Assembly (NCBI RefSeq): GCF_000377665.1
Contig: NZ_KB898651.1
Location: 124,001-188,000 of the forward strand
Length of the DNA: 64,000 nt
Reading direction: 5' to 3'
From: Vreelandella zhanjiangensis DSM 21076
Lineage (GTDB): Bacteria; Pseudomonadota; Gammaproteobacteria; Pseudomonadales; Halomonadaceae
Below the pieces are notes generated by a model. It was given only the letters and a program-made list of their open reading frames with translations, searched no databases and was not told where the DNA came from. Both the position numbers and the translations under genes were made by a program. Shown piece by piece: positions 18,242 to 28,150 of the stretch; the first letter of the stretch is position 1, and each line of letters starts with the position of its first letter.

Positions 18242-18820
18242 TTAACTGAACAGGCGCGCCAAGTGATCGGCATAGGCCGCCATATCGCGTTCAACGTCCG
18301 GCGCCTTGATTACATCATTGGCGATAAACGTGGGCAACGCTTCCAGGCCAACAAATTCCTGAGATTTGTGGAACGGGAAGTAAACGCCATCGACACCGCG
18401 TCCTTCAAAGAAATTATCCGCTTCATCAAAGGCGACAAGCGGCGCGTTCCAGGTGAGCGAAAGCATATAGCGGCGCCCTTGTAATAAGCCGCCGCTGCCG
18501 TACTGCTTGGTAGGGTCCTGGCGTGAGCGGCCGTCGCTTGCGTAGAGCGAGCCGTGCCCGGCGGTGAAGACTTCATCAATGTAGCGTTTAACGCTCCAGG
18601 GCGCGCCCATCCACCAGCCCGGCATCTGATAGACGATGGTGTCCGCCCAGAGGAATTTTTCCACCTCGGCCTCTACCTCGTAACCCTGTTCAATCACCGT
18701 TTCGCGAACCTCATGGCCCTGCTCGGCTAACGTACGCCACGCGACATCATGCAGAGTATTGTTGAGTTCACCGCCAGAATGGGCGAACGGCTTACCGCCA
18801 TTGATTAACAAAATCTTCAT
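18242..18820 (-). CDS. mdaB: NAD(P)H-dependent quinone reductase, MdaB-like
   Basis: A 192-residue flavodoxin-fold oxidoreductase closely resembling MdaB (modulator of drug activity B). It starts MKILLINGGKPFAHSGGELN, and then has YQMPGWWMGAPWSVKRYIDE with the conserved aromatic FAD-site residues, and YGSGGLLQGRRYMLSLTWNA. MdaB is a cytoplasmic FAD enzyme that reduces quinones by two electrons, avoiding semiquinone radicals. The ATG at 18820 has AGAGG upstream, so the longer frame start at 18841 is not used. It is divergent from a LysR gene 182 bp away, which is the usual arrangement for regulator and target in this family. Confidence 0.92.
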   Translation of the reverse strand: MKILLINGGKPFAHSGGELNNTLHDVAWRTLAEQGHEVRETVIEQGYEVEAEVEKFLWADTIVYQMPGWWMGAPWSVKRYIDEVFTAGHGSLYASDGRSRQDPTKQYGSGGLLQGRRYMLSLTWNAPLVAFDEADNFFEGRGVDGVYFPFHKSQEFVGLEALPTFIANDVIKAPDVERDMAAYADHLARLFS

Positions 18821-19002
18821 CGTTAAAAACCTCTTACCCAATAGATGACCTTACCTGTCGATGGGCGATAGCCCCATCGGCATGGCTTGAATGTTGGCTA
18901 TTATGGGATGCTCACCAACATGGAAAAACCCGCCCCCTGGCAAGAGACTTTTGATATAAAATCAACAAACATGTGTTAACCGAACAGGTGCGAGTAACGC
19001 TC

Positions 19003-19905
19003 ATGAAAACCACGCTTGAAGAGCAGCAGGCATTTATCACCTTGGTGGACAGCGGCTCGATCACCGGCGCCGCCGAACGGTTGGGCATTACGGTGTCAGG
19101 CGTCAGCCGGGCGCTTAATCGCCTGGAACGCAAGCTGGGCGCCACCCTGCTGCGCCGAACCACGCGACGCTTAGAGCTAACCGAAGAGGGAGAAACGTTT
19201 TTAGATCACTGCCGGCGCATTTTAACCGCCGTAGAGGCCGCGGAAGAGTCGGTTCAGGATCGCCACGGTCAGCCTCAAGGGCGGCTACGGGTGAACGCCG
19301 CGCCCAGTTTCATGCAGTTTGTCATTGTGCCGGTACTCGGTGAGTTTCGCGCCCGCTACCCAGGCATAACGCTACAGCTGGATACCCACGACCGTTTTGT
19401 AGACCTGCTGGAACAGCGTGTGGACCTCGCCATCCGTATTGGGGAGCTTGACGACTCATCGCTACATGCACGGCGCCTGGGCCATAGCCCGCTTCGCCTC
19501 TTGGCAAGCCCCGCTTATCTTGAGCGCGCGGGCACTCCACAAAGTATTGAAGACCTTGAGCACCACAGCCTGCTCGGCTTCAGCCAGCTTGACCACCTTA
19601 ATCGCTGGCCGCTGCGCCGTGCCGATGGTGAATACCTACGCATTACGCCCGCTCTCGCCGCCTCCAGCGGCAGCACGCTGATTGAGCTAGCGCTTAAAGG
19701 CGAAGGGATCGTCTGCCTGGCCGACTTCATGACCATCACGCCCCGCAAGGACGGCGCCTTGGTCGATGTACTGCCCAGCCATACCGAAATTCAAATGCAG
19801 GCCATCAATGCCGTCTACTACCGCCAGGCCACGCTATCCCAGCGCGCCCGGCTGTTTATGGATTTTCTGGCCGAACGCCTGCCTGGGGAGTATTTGCAGG
19901 GCTAA
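19003..19905 (+). CDS. LysR family regulator, likely controlling mdaB
   Basis: A 300-residue LysR protein: HTH at residues about 5-62 (EEQQAFITLVDSGSITGAAE, ITVSGVSRALNRLERKLG), linker helix, and effector domain. The subgroup (LRRTTRRLELTEEGETFLDH) is the large one that often regulates a divergent oxidoreductase or efflux gene. It is divergent from mdaB with 182 bp between start codons, so regulation of mdaB by a quinone-like ligand is a fair inference but is not shown. ATG at 19003; the frame's upstream ATG at 18973 would add ten unusual residues. Confidence 0.9.
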   Translation: MKTTLEEQQAFITLVDSGSITGAAERLGITVSGVSRALNRLERKLGATLLRRTTRRLELTEEGETFLDHCRRILTAVEAAEESVQDRHGQPQGRLRVNAAPSFMQFVIVPVLGEFRARYPGITLQLDTHDRFVDLLEQRVDLAIRIGELDDSSLHARRLGHSPLRLLASPAYLERAGTPQSIEDLEHHSLLGFSQLDHLNRWPLRRADGEYLRITPALAASSGSTLIELALKGEGIVCLADFMTITPRKDGALVDVLPSHTEIQMQAINAVYYRQATLSQRARLFMDFLAERLPGEYLQG

Positions 19906-19968
19906 AACTGTCAGTAGTGAATTAACTAAAGTATCCAGCCATTCTGAACCTGACGCCCGATATTCCCT

Positions 19969-20721
19969 TTAAGAACTGTGCTTATTTTGCAGCGCATCGC
20001 TAAATGCGGCGGCTAGAATGCCTGTGGGCATGGCGATAATCCCGATGCCTGCCACTGCGGTTAGGCCTGCAAAAAACTTACCCAGTGCGGTAATCGGCGT
20101 GACATCGCCATAGCCCACGGTGGTCAGGGTAGCGATGCTCCACCATAACGCGCGCGGTACGCTGCCAAAGGCTTCCGGCTGGGCGGCGGCTTCCACCACA
20201 TATAGGCAGCAGGATGAAAACAGCAGTAACAAACCTGCCACTCCGGCACTGAGCAACAGCTCATGGGTGCGCGATTTAAGAGCGCTCGCCAAGGCCGACC
20301 ACGCCTGACTAAACCGCCCCAATCGCGCCAAGCGCAATATACGCGCCAAACGCAGCAGCCGCAGTAGAAAGGCGTTGTTATGAGATATGAAACCCAGGAA
20401 GAAAGGCAGAATGGCGAGCAAATCCACCAGCGCCCAAAACGAGAAAATATAGCGAATACGCCCTGTAACACCGCGATAACGCGGGTCTTCACCTATCGCA
20501 TACAGCCGCAGCAGATATTCAATCGTAAATGCACCGACAAACACAGCCTCCAGTACTGTAAATAGCCCTGGCGCCATCGCTCGAAGTGCCGACTCGGTTT
20601 CCAGTATAGCGGTAAGGGAGGCAAGCAGAATTAACACACAGATAAGCTGGTTGAGTTTCGACAACCCCTTCTCATGCCAGGCTTCAGGTGCTAACTGGTG
20701 ATAGAGTTCGGCTTTATTCAT
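19969..20721 (-). CDS. Voltage-gated-type potassium channel subunit
   Basis: A 250-residue ion channel with six predicted membrane helices. The S4-like segment has regularly spaced arginines (LLRLLRLARILRLARLGRFS), and the pore loop carries the K+ selectivity filter TVGYGD in TLTTVGYGDVTP, encoded at about 20103-20126. This is the Kv-type tetrameric channel fold of the inner membrane. Bacterial members conduct K+ and help set membrane potential or ion balance; no regulatory RCK domain is present, so gating would be by voltage or lipid. It converges on the LysR gene. The 286-bp gap upstream (to glpK) holds only the glpK terminator and AT-rich sequence. Confidence 0.9.
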   Translation of the reverse strand: MNKAELYHQLAPEAWHEKGLSKLNQLICVLILLASLTAILETESALRAMAPGLFTVLEAVFVGAFTIEYLLRLYAIGEDPRYRGVTGRIRYIFSFWALVDLLAILPFFLGFISHNNAFLLRLLRLARILRLARLGRFSQAWSALASALKSRTHELLLSAGVAGLLLLFSSCCLYVVEAAAQPEAFGSVPRALWWSIATLTTVGYGDVTPITALGKFFAGLTAVAGIGIIAMPTGILAAAFSDALQNKHSS

Positions 20722-20953
20722 GCCCTCGCTCCAGCGGGCGCTGGTTGACGCAAATCAATCGATGTACTGCCACGGTGGCATAAATATTCAGGCGCTTCTT
20801 CCCTTGGTCATCTCGAGCTTTGGGCTTTTTAATGGTTATAACCACTTTATTATTAACTACATCCAAGTAAACCCGAAGGCACAATCGATTGTAAAGAAAA
20901 AGGCATGGCGCCTTGCCGGTGATTAGCGACGCGCTACCGCTGCCTTTAACGCA

Positions 20954-20978
20954 AAGCCCCGGCCTGGGCCGGGGGCTT
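20954..20978 (-). terminator. Intrinsic terminator downstream of glpK
   Basis: A G+C-rich hairpin (AGCCCCGGCC / GGCCGGGG-GCT with one bulge) lies 30-54 bp past the glpK stop. On the minus strand it is followed by CTTTGCGTT, a short U-rich tract. Confidence 0.65.
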
Positions 20979-21007
20979 GTCAAACATCTGAGCTTGCAGC
21001 GCCAAGC

Positions 21008-22549
<1,542 letters not shown>

Positions 22550-22582
22550 TTAAAATCAAATCAGCATGCTGGCTTAACCAAT

Positions 22583-22636
22583 CCGGCTGATGTAATAAAC
22601 CCGACTGACTTAATAAACCCGGCTGACTTAATAAAT
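22583..22636 (-). repeat. Three tandem 18-bp repeats spanning the glpF stop codon
   Basis: Three near-identical 18-bp units (CCGGCTGAcTtAATAAAc on the plus strand) run head to tail at 22583-22600, 22601-22618 and 22619-22636. The last unit contains the glpF stop codon, and because 18 is a multiple of three, the second unit repeats an in-frame TAA. It looks like slippage or duplication of the gene's 3' end. Confidence 0.8.
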
Positions 22637-23350
22637 ATAGGCGGCAAGCCCGGCAAGGATGCTGCCGATAGCGGGTCCCAAAATGGGCACCCAGGCGTAG
22701 GACCAGTTACTCGTCCCTTTATGCTTGATGGGGAGTAGCGCGTGGGCAATGCGCGGCCCCAAATCCCGAGCGGGGTTGATCGCATAGCCCGTTGGCCCAC
22801 CTAGCGAAGCACCAATCGATACTACCAGCAGCGCCACCGCCAACGGACCAAGCCCTGACGGCGTATGACCAAACATGATAATGACAAACACCAGCACAAA
22901 GGTACCGATGATCTCGGTGACCAGATTCCATCCGTAGGCAGGGATGGCCGGGCCTGTAGAGAACGTTGCCAATATGCTTGAGGCGTTTTCAGTAGCGTCG
23001 TAATGCTTTTTATAGGCCAGATAGCAAATGGTTGCGCCCAACCAGGCACCGATAACTTCAGCCGTAAAGTAGGCCGAGGTAGTCATAGCGTTGATAGGAA
23101 TGCCGGGGGCGTACTCGTTCGCCGGACCTACCAACAACGCAAGCGTCACCGCGGGATTGATATGCGCGCCGGTGTCATAGGCGATATAAACCGCACAAAA
23201 AACCGCAAGCCCCCAACCCAAGAAGATAACGATTCCATCGCTATTATTACCGTTGGTTTTATTCAACAGCACGTTAGCTACCACCCCGCACCCCAACAGC
23301 GTTAATACGGCCGTACCGGCTATTTCGTGTAGAAAAATTGTTTCAAGCAT
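22628..23350 (-). CDS. glpF: Glycerol uptake facilitator (MIP/aquaporin family)
   Basis: A 240-residue major intrinsic protein with six membrane helices and both half-helix NPA boxes (INPAVTLALL and INPARDLGPR). The Asp after the second NPA-Arg and the overall length point to an aquaglyceroporin rather than a water-only channel, and glpK follows it. It admits glycerol by facilitated diffusion, and GlpK then traps it. The last codons run into a tandem repeat that duplicates the stop codon. The ATG at 23350 ends a 460-bp AT-rich gap that should hold the promoter. Confidence 0.93.
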   Translation of the reverse strand: MLETIFLHEIAGTAVLTLLGCGVVANVLLNKTNGNNSDGIVIFLGWGLAVFCAVYIAYDTGAHINPAVTLALLVGPANEYAPGIPINAMTTSAYFTAEVIGAWLGATICYLAYKKHYDATENASSILATFSTGPAIPAYGWNLVTEIIGTFVLVFVIIMFGHTPSGLGPLAVALLVVSIGASLGGPTGYAINPARDLGPRIAHALLPIKHKGTSNWSYAWVPILGPAIGSILAGLAAYIY

Positions 23351-23813
23351 TGCTACTCAACTACCCCACTTGATCGACTGGTCACTCTTTGAAACAGCCG
23401 GATGTTCTTTTTTGAAAATTTCGCTTTCTTTTTGGCATCCTATAGTGGGTATTTAAAAAAACAATATAAAAAAACGAACCTCTCAATGAATAATCCATAT
23501 CTTCATGATTTATAAAACATTACCTTAAAAACTAGACATTAGTTTAAGACCTGTTTATCGAATAAAAACAGACACCAATCCATCCACATAACGCTACAAA
23601 ATTGTCAACTAACGAACATTTTATTTTTAAAGTCGTGATCTAACTGCTTTACCTGTGCGTATTTTATGAAAGGCACAAACCCAGTGTTTTTTGGGGTAAG
23701 CAAAACCTGACCTATACTCAGGTTGGCAGCGATTGCGCTGGCCATCCGAAGCCTGTATCAAAAACGGGCCTGACCACGTTTTTTTGGGGTCACTTATCAA
23801 GGAGGAACGTACT
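23351..23813. other. AT-rich divergent intergenic region
   Basis: 463 bp between glpF (leftward) and the DUF2231 gene (rightward), noticeably richer in A+T than its surroundings, with runs of A and T around 23440-23620. It must carry both promoters. I found no convincing GlpR operator or other named site. Confidence 0.5.
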
Positions 23814-24242
23814 ATGTCGAGGTCTGCACCGACGACCTATTTAAGCGGCATCCACCCGCTTCATGCCCTATTACTTGCGAGCACTTTTCCACTTTTTCTT
23901 GGCGCTACGCTAAGTGATTACGCTTACTCGAAAAACTTCCATATCCAGTGGAGCACGTTTTCTTCCTGGTTAATTGCTGGAGGGCTTGTTTTCGCAGGCC
24001 TGGCTTTTCTATGTGCGATTATCGGCCTGTTTCGTGCCGAGCATCGCCGCGGACTTACGCTGGTTTATCCATTGCTCTTGCTGGTCATCTGGGTACTCGG
24101 CTTTATCAATGCGCTAGTTCATGCGCGTGATGCCTGGGCCATGATGCCCACCGGCCTTATTCTTTCGATCATCGTTACCGTACTGACCGTCGCGGCGATT
24201 TGGATCGGTTTTTCTCGGCGCACTGTCGGAGCAACGTCATGA
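23814..24242 (+). CDS. DUF2231 family membrane protein
   Basis: A 142-residue protein with four predicted membrane helices (HPLHALLLASTFPLFLGATL, then a helix ending AGGLVFAGLAFLCAIIGLF). The HPLH motif near the N-terminus is typical of DUF2231. The ATG at 23814 sits after AAGGAGG, so the in-frame upstream start at 23733 is rejected. Its stop overlaps the next start as ATGA, so it is translationally coupled to a sugar dehydrogenase. In many genomes DUF2231 proteins accompany periplasmic oxidoreductases and may act as membrane redox partners; that role is inferred, not shown. Confidence 0.85.
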   Translation: MSRSAPTTYLSGIHPLHALLLASTFPLFLGATLSDYAYSKNFHIQWSTFSSWLIAGGLVFAGLAFLCAIIGLFRAEHRRGLTLVYPLLLLVIWVLGFINALVHARDAWAMMPTGLILSIIVTVLTVAAIWIGFSRRTVGATS

Positions 24243-25648
24243 AATATTTCGCACTTCGTTATACAACGCCTTTGGCACTGCTGCTGGCTGCCAGCGGCGC
24301 TAACGCTTTTGATGTAGAACAGCCCTTCGGTCCCAACCCCACACTCCCCGAACCGCAGCGCGGGCTGCTGCCAGACATGACGGTTCCCGAACCCGCCGAA
24401 TGGGGTGATCGGCTACCCACGGTGCCTGAGGGCTATACCATCACCAGGATCGCGTCTGATCTTAAAGTTCCCCGGCAAACCATCATGCTGCCCAATGGCG
24501 ACATTCTGGTGGCCGAAGGCAGCGGCGGTGATGCGCCTGCGTTAAAACCCAAGGACGTGATTGCGGGCTACATCAAGGATCAAGGCAACACCTCAGTAGA
24601 AAGCGGCGACCGCTTGACCCTGCTGCGCGATGAAAATGGTGACGGCAACTACGAACAGATGATCTTCGCAGAAGACCTGAACGCGCCTTATGGGCTTGCT
24701 CTGGTAGATGGCAATCTCTATGTGGCTAACCAGGACGCGCTGGTGCGCTTTGATTATGAAGAAGGCCAGACAGAAGCCAGCGGGTCGCCTGAAGTCATTG
24801 CACAGCTACCTTCAGAGATCAATCACCACTGGACCAAAGCGATGACCGCCAGCGCCGATGGTCAATATCTTTATGTGGGGATCGGCTCTAACAGCAATAT
24901 TACCGAGCGTGGTATGGAGGCCGAAGTTAATCGCGCTGAAGTGTGGGAAATCGATGCCGAAACGGGCGCGCACCGACCTTATGCCACTGGCCTGCGTAAC
25001 CCGACAGCGCTCGCCATTCATCCTGACACCGAGCAACTCTGGGCGGTGGTGAACGAGCGCGACGAGCTGGGCCCGGACTTGGTGCCTGACTATCTCACCT
25101 CCGTTCAGGAAGGCAGCTTTTACGGCTGGCCCTACAGCTACTGGGGGCAGCATGTCGACCCGCGCGTTAAACCGGAAGACCCTGAAAAGGTAGAATCCGC
25201 CATTGCGCCTGACTACAGCCTGGGCTCTCACGTGGCCCCGCTTGGCTTGGCATTTTCTACCCCAGCCATGGGCGAAGAGTACGCTGAGGGTGTTTTCGTT
25301 GGCGAACATGGCAGTTGGAACCGTGCCGATCCGGTTGGTTACAAGGTAAGCTTCATCCCCTTCAACAACGGCCAACTTTCGGACAGCGATCCGATTGATT
25401 TTGCCAGTGGGTTTCTAACCGATGATGGTAGAGCGCTCGGCCGCCCGGTAGGCGTGACCGTTGACCCAGAAGGCGCGCTGATCATCGCCGACGACCTGAC
25501 CAACGCGATATGGCGGGTTACCCCGGATAATCCGCCCGCTCAACAGGCGCCCGAAGCAGACACCGCTGAGACAGAAGATTCTGCAACAGAAGACCTGGAA
25601 ACAGATGACCTGGAAACAGACGAGTCCGTGACAGAGACCACTGAATAA
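24239..25648 (+). CDS. Periplasmic PQQ-type sugar (L-sorbosone) dehydrogenase family protein
   Basis: A 469-residue exported beta-propeller. The signal peptide MKYFALRYTTPLALLLAASG ends near ANAFD. The propeller carries the sorbosone dehydrogenase signatures: LPNGDILVAEGSGG, YGLALVDGNLYVANQD, YATGLRNPTALAIHPDT, VGEHGSWNRADPVGYKV and RPVGVTVDPEGALIIADD. The family oxidises aldoses or sorbosone with pyrroloquinoline quinone, but many members lack a proven substrate. No PQQ synthesis gene and no cytochrome c domain are present here. The last 35 residues are a low-complexity acidic tail with short repeats (TEDLETDDLETDE). It is coupled by a 4-bp ATGA overlap to the DUF2231 gene and followed by a strong terminator. 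Confidence 0.9.
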   Translation: MKYFALRYTTPLALLLAASGANAFDVEQPFGPNPTLPEPQRGLLPDMTVPEPAEWGDRLPTVPEGYTITRIASDLKVPRQTIMLPNGDILVAEGSGGDAPALKPKDVIAGYIKDQGNTSVESGDRLTLLRDENGDGNYEQMIFAEDLNAPYGLALVDGNLYVANQDALVRFDYEEGQTEASGSPEVIAQLPSEINHHWTKAMTASADGQYLYVGIGSNSNITERGMEAEVNRAEVWEIDAETGAHRPYATGLRNPTALAIHPDTEQLWAVVNERDELGPDLVPDYLTSVQEGSFYGWPYSYWGQHVDPRVKPEDPEKVESAIAPDYSLGSHVAPLGLAFSTPAMGEEYAEGVFVGEHGSWNRADPVGYKVSFIPFNNGQLSDSDPIDFASGFLTDDGRALGRPVGVTVDPEGALIIADDLTNAIWRVTPDNPPAQQAPEADTAETEDSATEDLETDDLETDESVTETTE

Positions 25649-25690
25649 TCCAATCAGTGGTCAGCGACTCAAGTGGCTAAGGGCCAATCA

Positions 25691-25725
25691 AACGCCGGGT
25701 GGGCATCCCCCACCCGGCGTTTTTA
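25691..25725 (+). terminator. Strong intrinsic terminator
   Basis: Stem AACGCCGGGTGGG / CCCACCCGGCGTT with a short CATCC-type loop and a TTTTT tract, 43 bp after the sorbosone dehydrogenase stop. It lies between convergent genes and may also serve the permease on the other strand, where the T tract is weaker. Confidence 0.9.
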
Positions 25726-25739
25726 CGTACTGAAAATGC

Positions 25740-26762
25740 TTAAAATCCCAGCAGCCGCTTACGCACTGGCCGAATAGCCACCAGTGCCAGTATGCCGAGC
25801 GCCGACCACTCCAGCCAAACAGGCAGCAGCTCCTGCACCTCGCTTGCCTGCTCGACAGGGTTCCAGCCTGTCATATCGAGCACCGTATCAAATAGCCAGC
25901 CCACCAGCACCGTCACAGCAAGCACGCTGGAAAGATATACGGCCAGTGCGGAACTGCCCAACTCGCGGCGCAGAATGGCCAGTGTCGCCAAGCTGGTGAT
26001 CGGCCCCGCCAGTAAGAATACCAGCGCCATGCCGGGTGAAATCCCGGCCAACAGCAGCCCGGCGGCCACCGGCGTAGCCGCCGCTGCGCAGATATAGAGT
26101 GGAATCCCCACTACGGCCATCAGTACCAGCGCCAGCAGGCCGCCCGAGTAATAAGCCAGCGTATCCGGCGGTACCAGGGTAACCAGCACGCCGGCCAGGA
26201 GTAGCCCGGCAAACATCCACGTACTGATGTCGTCCAATAAATCGCTGAATGCATAACGCAAGCCGGCTTTCAGGCCAACGGGTTCGCCGGTGTCTGAATC
26301 AGGCGTATGGCAACCCGATGAAGCGCAGCAGCCACCGGACGTGGCCAGCACTGGCGTTTCAGTTTCACGCGTAAACCCGACCAGCAGCCCGGTCACAATG
26401 GCGGTTACCAGCGCACCTGCGACACGCACTACCGCCATCAGTGGGCCAAGCAGTACGCTGGTAAGCAAGATGGAATCAACCCCTACCCCAGGCGTGCTGA
26501 TTAGAAACGACGTGGTGGGCCCACGTCCGGCACCGCCACGGTGCAAGGCAATAGCAGTGGGAATTGCGCCACATGAGCACAGCGGTAACGGCATGCCAAT
26601 GAACGCCGCCCGTACAATGCTGCCAAGGCTGCGGCCGCCCATCCAGCGCTGGAGCAAATGTTCCGGCAACCATGCCTTTATCAACCCAGCAATTAGCAGC
26701 CCCAACAGCAGCCACGGGGCTGCCGTTAGTGCGATTTGCATTAGTTCGAATATCAGCGTCAT
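25740..26762 (-). CDS. SO_0444/Sll0808-type Cu/Zn efflux permease (DUF318 family)
   Basis: A 340-residue inner-membrane permease with about eight to ten helices. The conserved PLPLCSCGAIPTAIALHRGG motif and GPTTSFLISTPGVGVDSI are typical of the predicted permease family DUF318/UPF0718. The central cytosolic loop carries a Cys/His metal-binding cluster (GGCCASSGCH), the mark of the SO_0444-type group annotated as Cu/Zn efflux. It is divergent from a MerR regulator whose metal-binding Cys pattern is ZntR/CadR-like, across a MerR-type promoter with a 19-bp spacer. Metal-induced export of Zn(II), Cd(II) or Cu is therefore likely; which metal cannot be told from sequence. Confidence 0.88.
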   Translation of the reverse strand: MTLIFELMQIALTAAPWLLLGLLIAGLIKAWLPEHLLQRWMGGRSLGSIVRAAFIGMPLPLCSCGAIPTAIALHRGGAGRGPTTSFLISTPGVGVDSILLTSVLLGPLMAVVRVAGALVTAIVTGLLVGFTRETETPVLATSGGCCASSGCHTPDSDTGEPVGLKAGLRYAFSDLLDDISTWMFAGLLLAGVLVTLVPPDTLAYYSGGLLALVLMAVVGIPLYICAAAATPVAAGLLLAGISPGMALVFLLAGPITSLATLAILRRELGSSALAVYLSSVLAVTVLVGWLFDTVLDMTGWNPVEQASEVQELLPVWLEWSALGILALVAIRPVRKRLLGF

Positions 26763-26798
26763 GTCATCACCTACTTGTCCACAGAGGGAATAGGGTCT

Positions 26799-26829
26799 AG
26801 CCTAAACCCTGTAATCGTTACAGGGTCAA
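26799..26829 (-). promoter_or_regulatory. MerR-type promoter and operator of the metal permease
   Basis: On the minus strand -35 TTGACC (26829-26824) and -10 TAGGCT (26804-26799) are separated by 19 bp, the over-long spacer typical of promoters untwisted by MerR activators. The spacer and flanks hold a perfect inverted repeat ACCCTGTAA-TCG-TTACAGGGT (26806-26826). The -35 box lies five bases from the merR start codon, so binding would also affect merR expression. Confidence 0.85.
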
Positions 26830-26833
26830 GCTG

Positions 26834-27265
26834 ATGAAAAACGCTTATCGCATTGGTGAGGTAGCTACCCGCACCGGCTGCTCACCGGAGAGTATTCGCC
26901 ATTATGAAAAGCTGGGGTTATTGCCTGCTCCAAAACGCAGCGAGCAAGGCTATCGGCACTACGATCAAGCAGCGCTAGAGCGTATAGGTTTTATTCGTCA
27001 TGGTCGCAGTCTGGGGCTTGATCTACATAGTATTCAGGAATTGCTGGCACTTTCTGACCACCCTGATACCGACTGCGGCGCAGCTGACGACATTGCCACT
27101 CGACATCTTCAGCATTTGGAAGCGCGCATTGCCAAGCTGCAAGCGCTCGCCGCTGAGTTACGCCAAGTGGTACAACAGTGCCGGGGCGGCAAAGCCGCCG
27201 ACTGCCAGATTATTCAAACGCTGTACGACCACACCCACACCTGCAGCGAACGCGGCTGTGGGTAA
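26834..27265 (+). CDS. MerR family metal-responsive regulator (ZntR/CadR-like)
   Basis: A 143-residue regulator. The N-terminal winged HTH (YRIGEVATRTGCSPESIRHY, about residues 4-40) is followed by the coiled-coil dimer helix. Metal-site cysteines are DCGAADD (about residue 79), QCRGGKAADC (about 115-123) and the C-terminal CSERGC, the spacing seen in ZntR and CadR. It should bind as a dimer to the adjacent palindrome and activate the divergent permease when bound to Zn(II), Cd(II) or a related ion. The start codon is 4 bp from the palindrome's edge region, so its own message has a very short or shared leader. Confidence 0.9.
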   Translation: MKNAYRIGEVATRTGCSPESIRHYEKLGLLPAPKRSEQGYRHYDQAALERIGFIRHGRSLGLDLHSIQELLALSDHPDTDCGAADDIATRHLQHLEARIAKLQALAAELRQVVQQCRGGKAADCQIIQTLYDHTHTCSERGCG

Positions 27266-27277
27266 AGAGATGCTGGT

Positions 27278-27322
27278 AATAAAGGCATAGATAATAAAGG
27301 CATAGGTAATAAAAAAGTAGGT
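27278..27322 (+). repeat. Three tandem 15-bp repeats
   Basis: Units AATAAAGGCATAGAT, AATAAAGGCATAGGT and AATAAAAAAGTAGGT follow one another directly after the merR gene. The third has diverged. No coding role is seen. Confidence 0.75.
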
Positions 27323-27415
27323 AAATAGGGAGGTGGCAAGCGGAATTGAATTCCCTCATTTTCACGCAGCGTCGTCTACGCTGAGGTTAGAGTAATCGTA
27401 AACAAGGAGTAGCAC

Positions 27416-27934
27416 ATGATCGAAACAAGGAAAGAACTCGACGAAATCAGAAAGACCTGCCGCACGATGGTGACCAAAAGCTCGAGCATTTCGGCTGGCA
27501 CGGCAATCATTCCCATTCCCGGATTGGATATCGGTTCAGACGTTGCCATATTGCTAAGGCTGATTCCCAAAATTAATGAGAAATTCGGTTTAACGCCCGA
27601 ACAAATTGAAAGCCTGGATACAGAATCCAAGGTAATGGTGATGACCGCCATTTCCAATGTCGGCAGCAAGATGGCCGGAAAATACATCACCAAAAAACTG
27701 GTTGTATCGCTGCTACAAAAGATGGGCGTTAAGGTTGCCGCGAAAGGCGCTACCAAATTTGTACCCTTTATCGGCAGCGCCGTGGCAGGCGGTATTAGCT
27801 TTACGGCGATGAAGTATATGGGCAATAGCCATATCGACGACTGCTATGAGATTGCCTTGGCGGCGATGGAGAATGATCTTCCTGCCAACACGACAGAACC
27901 TGTGTTTGAACCCAAGCCATCCGAGCTTGATTAG
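27416..27934 (+). CDS. Small glycine/alanine-rich helical protein (DUF697/EcsC-like)
   Basis: A 172-residue protein with two hydrophobic glycine-rich stretches: SAGTAIIPIPGLDIGSDVAI (about residues 25-44) and GATKFVPFIGSAVAGGIS (about 106-123). The pattern 'G-x-IPIPGLDIGxD' followed by a helical dimer-like region recalls the DUF697/YcjF or EcsC-type helical domains, but I cannot assign it firmly. The start has AAGGAG upstream (AACAAGGAGTAGCACATG). It is a single gene between the merR region and the iron-uptake cassette, with no obvious partner. A membrane-associated role is a guess. Confidence 0.7.
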   Translation: MIETRKELDEIRKTCRTMVTKSSSISAGTAIIPIPGLDIGSDVAILLRLIPKINEKFGLTPEQIESLDTESKVMVMTAISNVGSKMAGKYITKKLVVSLLQKMGVKVAAKGATKFVPFIGSAVAGGISFTAMKYMGNSHIDDCYEIALAAMENDLPANTTEPVFEPKPSELD

Positions 27935-28001
27935 GACACTCTGCTACCATCGTTACGCTTACCTTTATCGCTAACCGCATAGGCTAGCCTCCAATCTCGC
28001 T

Positions 28002-28026
28002 CCATCGTTTAACCCCTAAACGATGG
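28002..28026. repeat. Perfect 10-bp inverted repeat
   Basis: CCATCGTTTA-ACCCC-TAAACGATGG lies 67 bp after the preceding stop codon. It can form a hairpin but has no U-tract, so it is a weak terminator at best, or a protein site. The rest of 27935-28258 is AT-rich promoter sequence for the receptor gene. Confidence 0.6.
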
Positions 28027-28150
28027 ACGACCAATAGTGTCAAGCCCCCTATCGCTTGAAAAAAGTCAGTAAGAACTTGCTTATACTGCGCTTTTTTCAA
28101 AAACATAACTATTAGTTCAGCCCTACCTAATGACACTTTTCACGAATATT

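Noticed and set aside
18194-18257. 9-bp inverted repeat between the MFS gene and mdaB as a terminator
   Set aside because: The loop is over 40 nt and contains the mdaB stop region; no T tract follows.
23351-23813. GlpR operators upstream of glpF
   Set aside because: No clear inverted-repeat match to known GlpR sites; only AT-rich sequence.
24812-25375. A 187-codon minus-strand frame inside the sorbosone dehydrogenase gene
   Set aside because: Antisense shadow of a strongly supported propeller gene.
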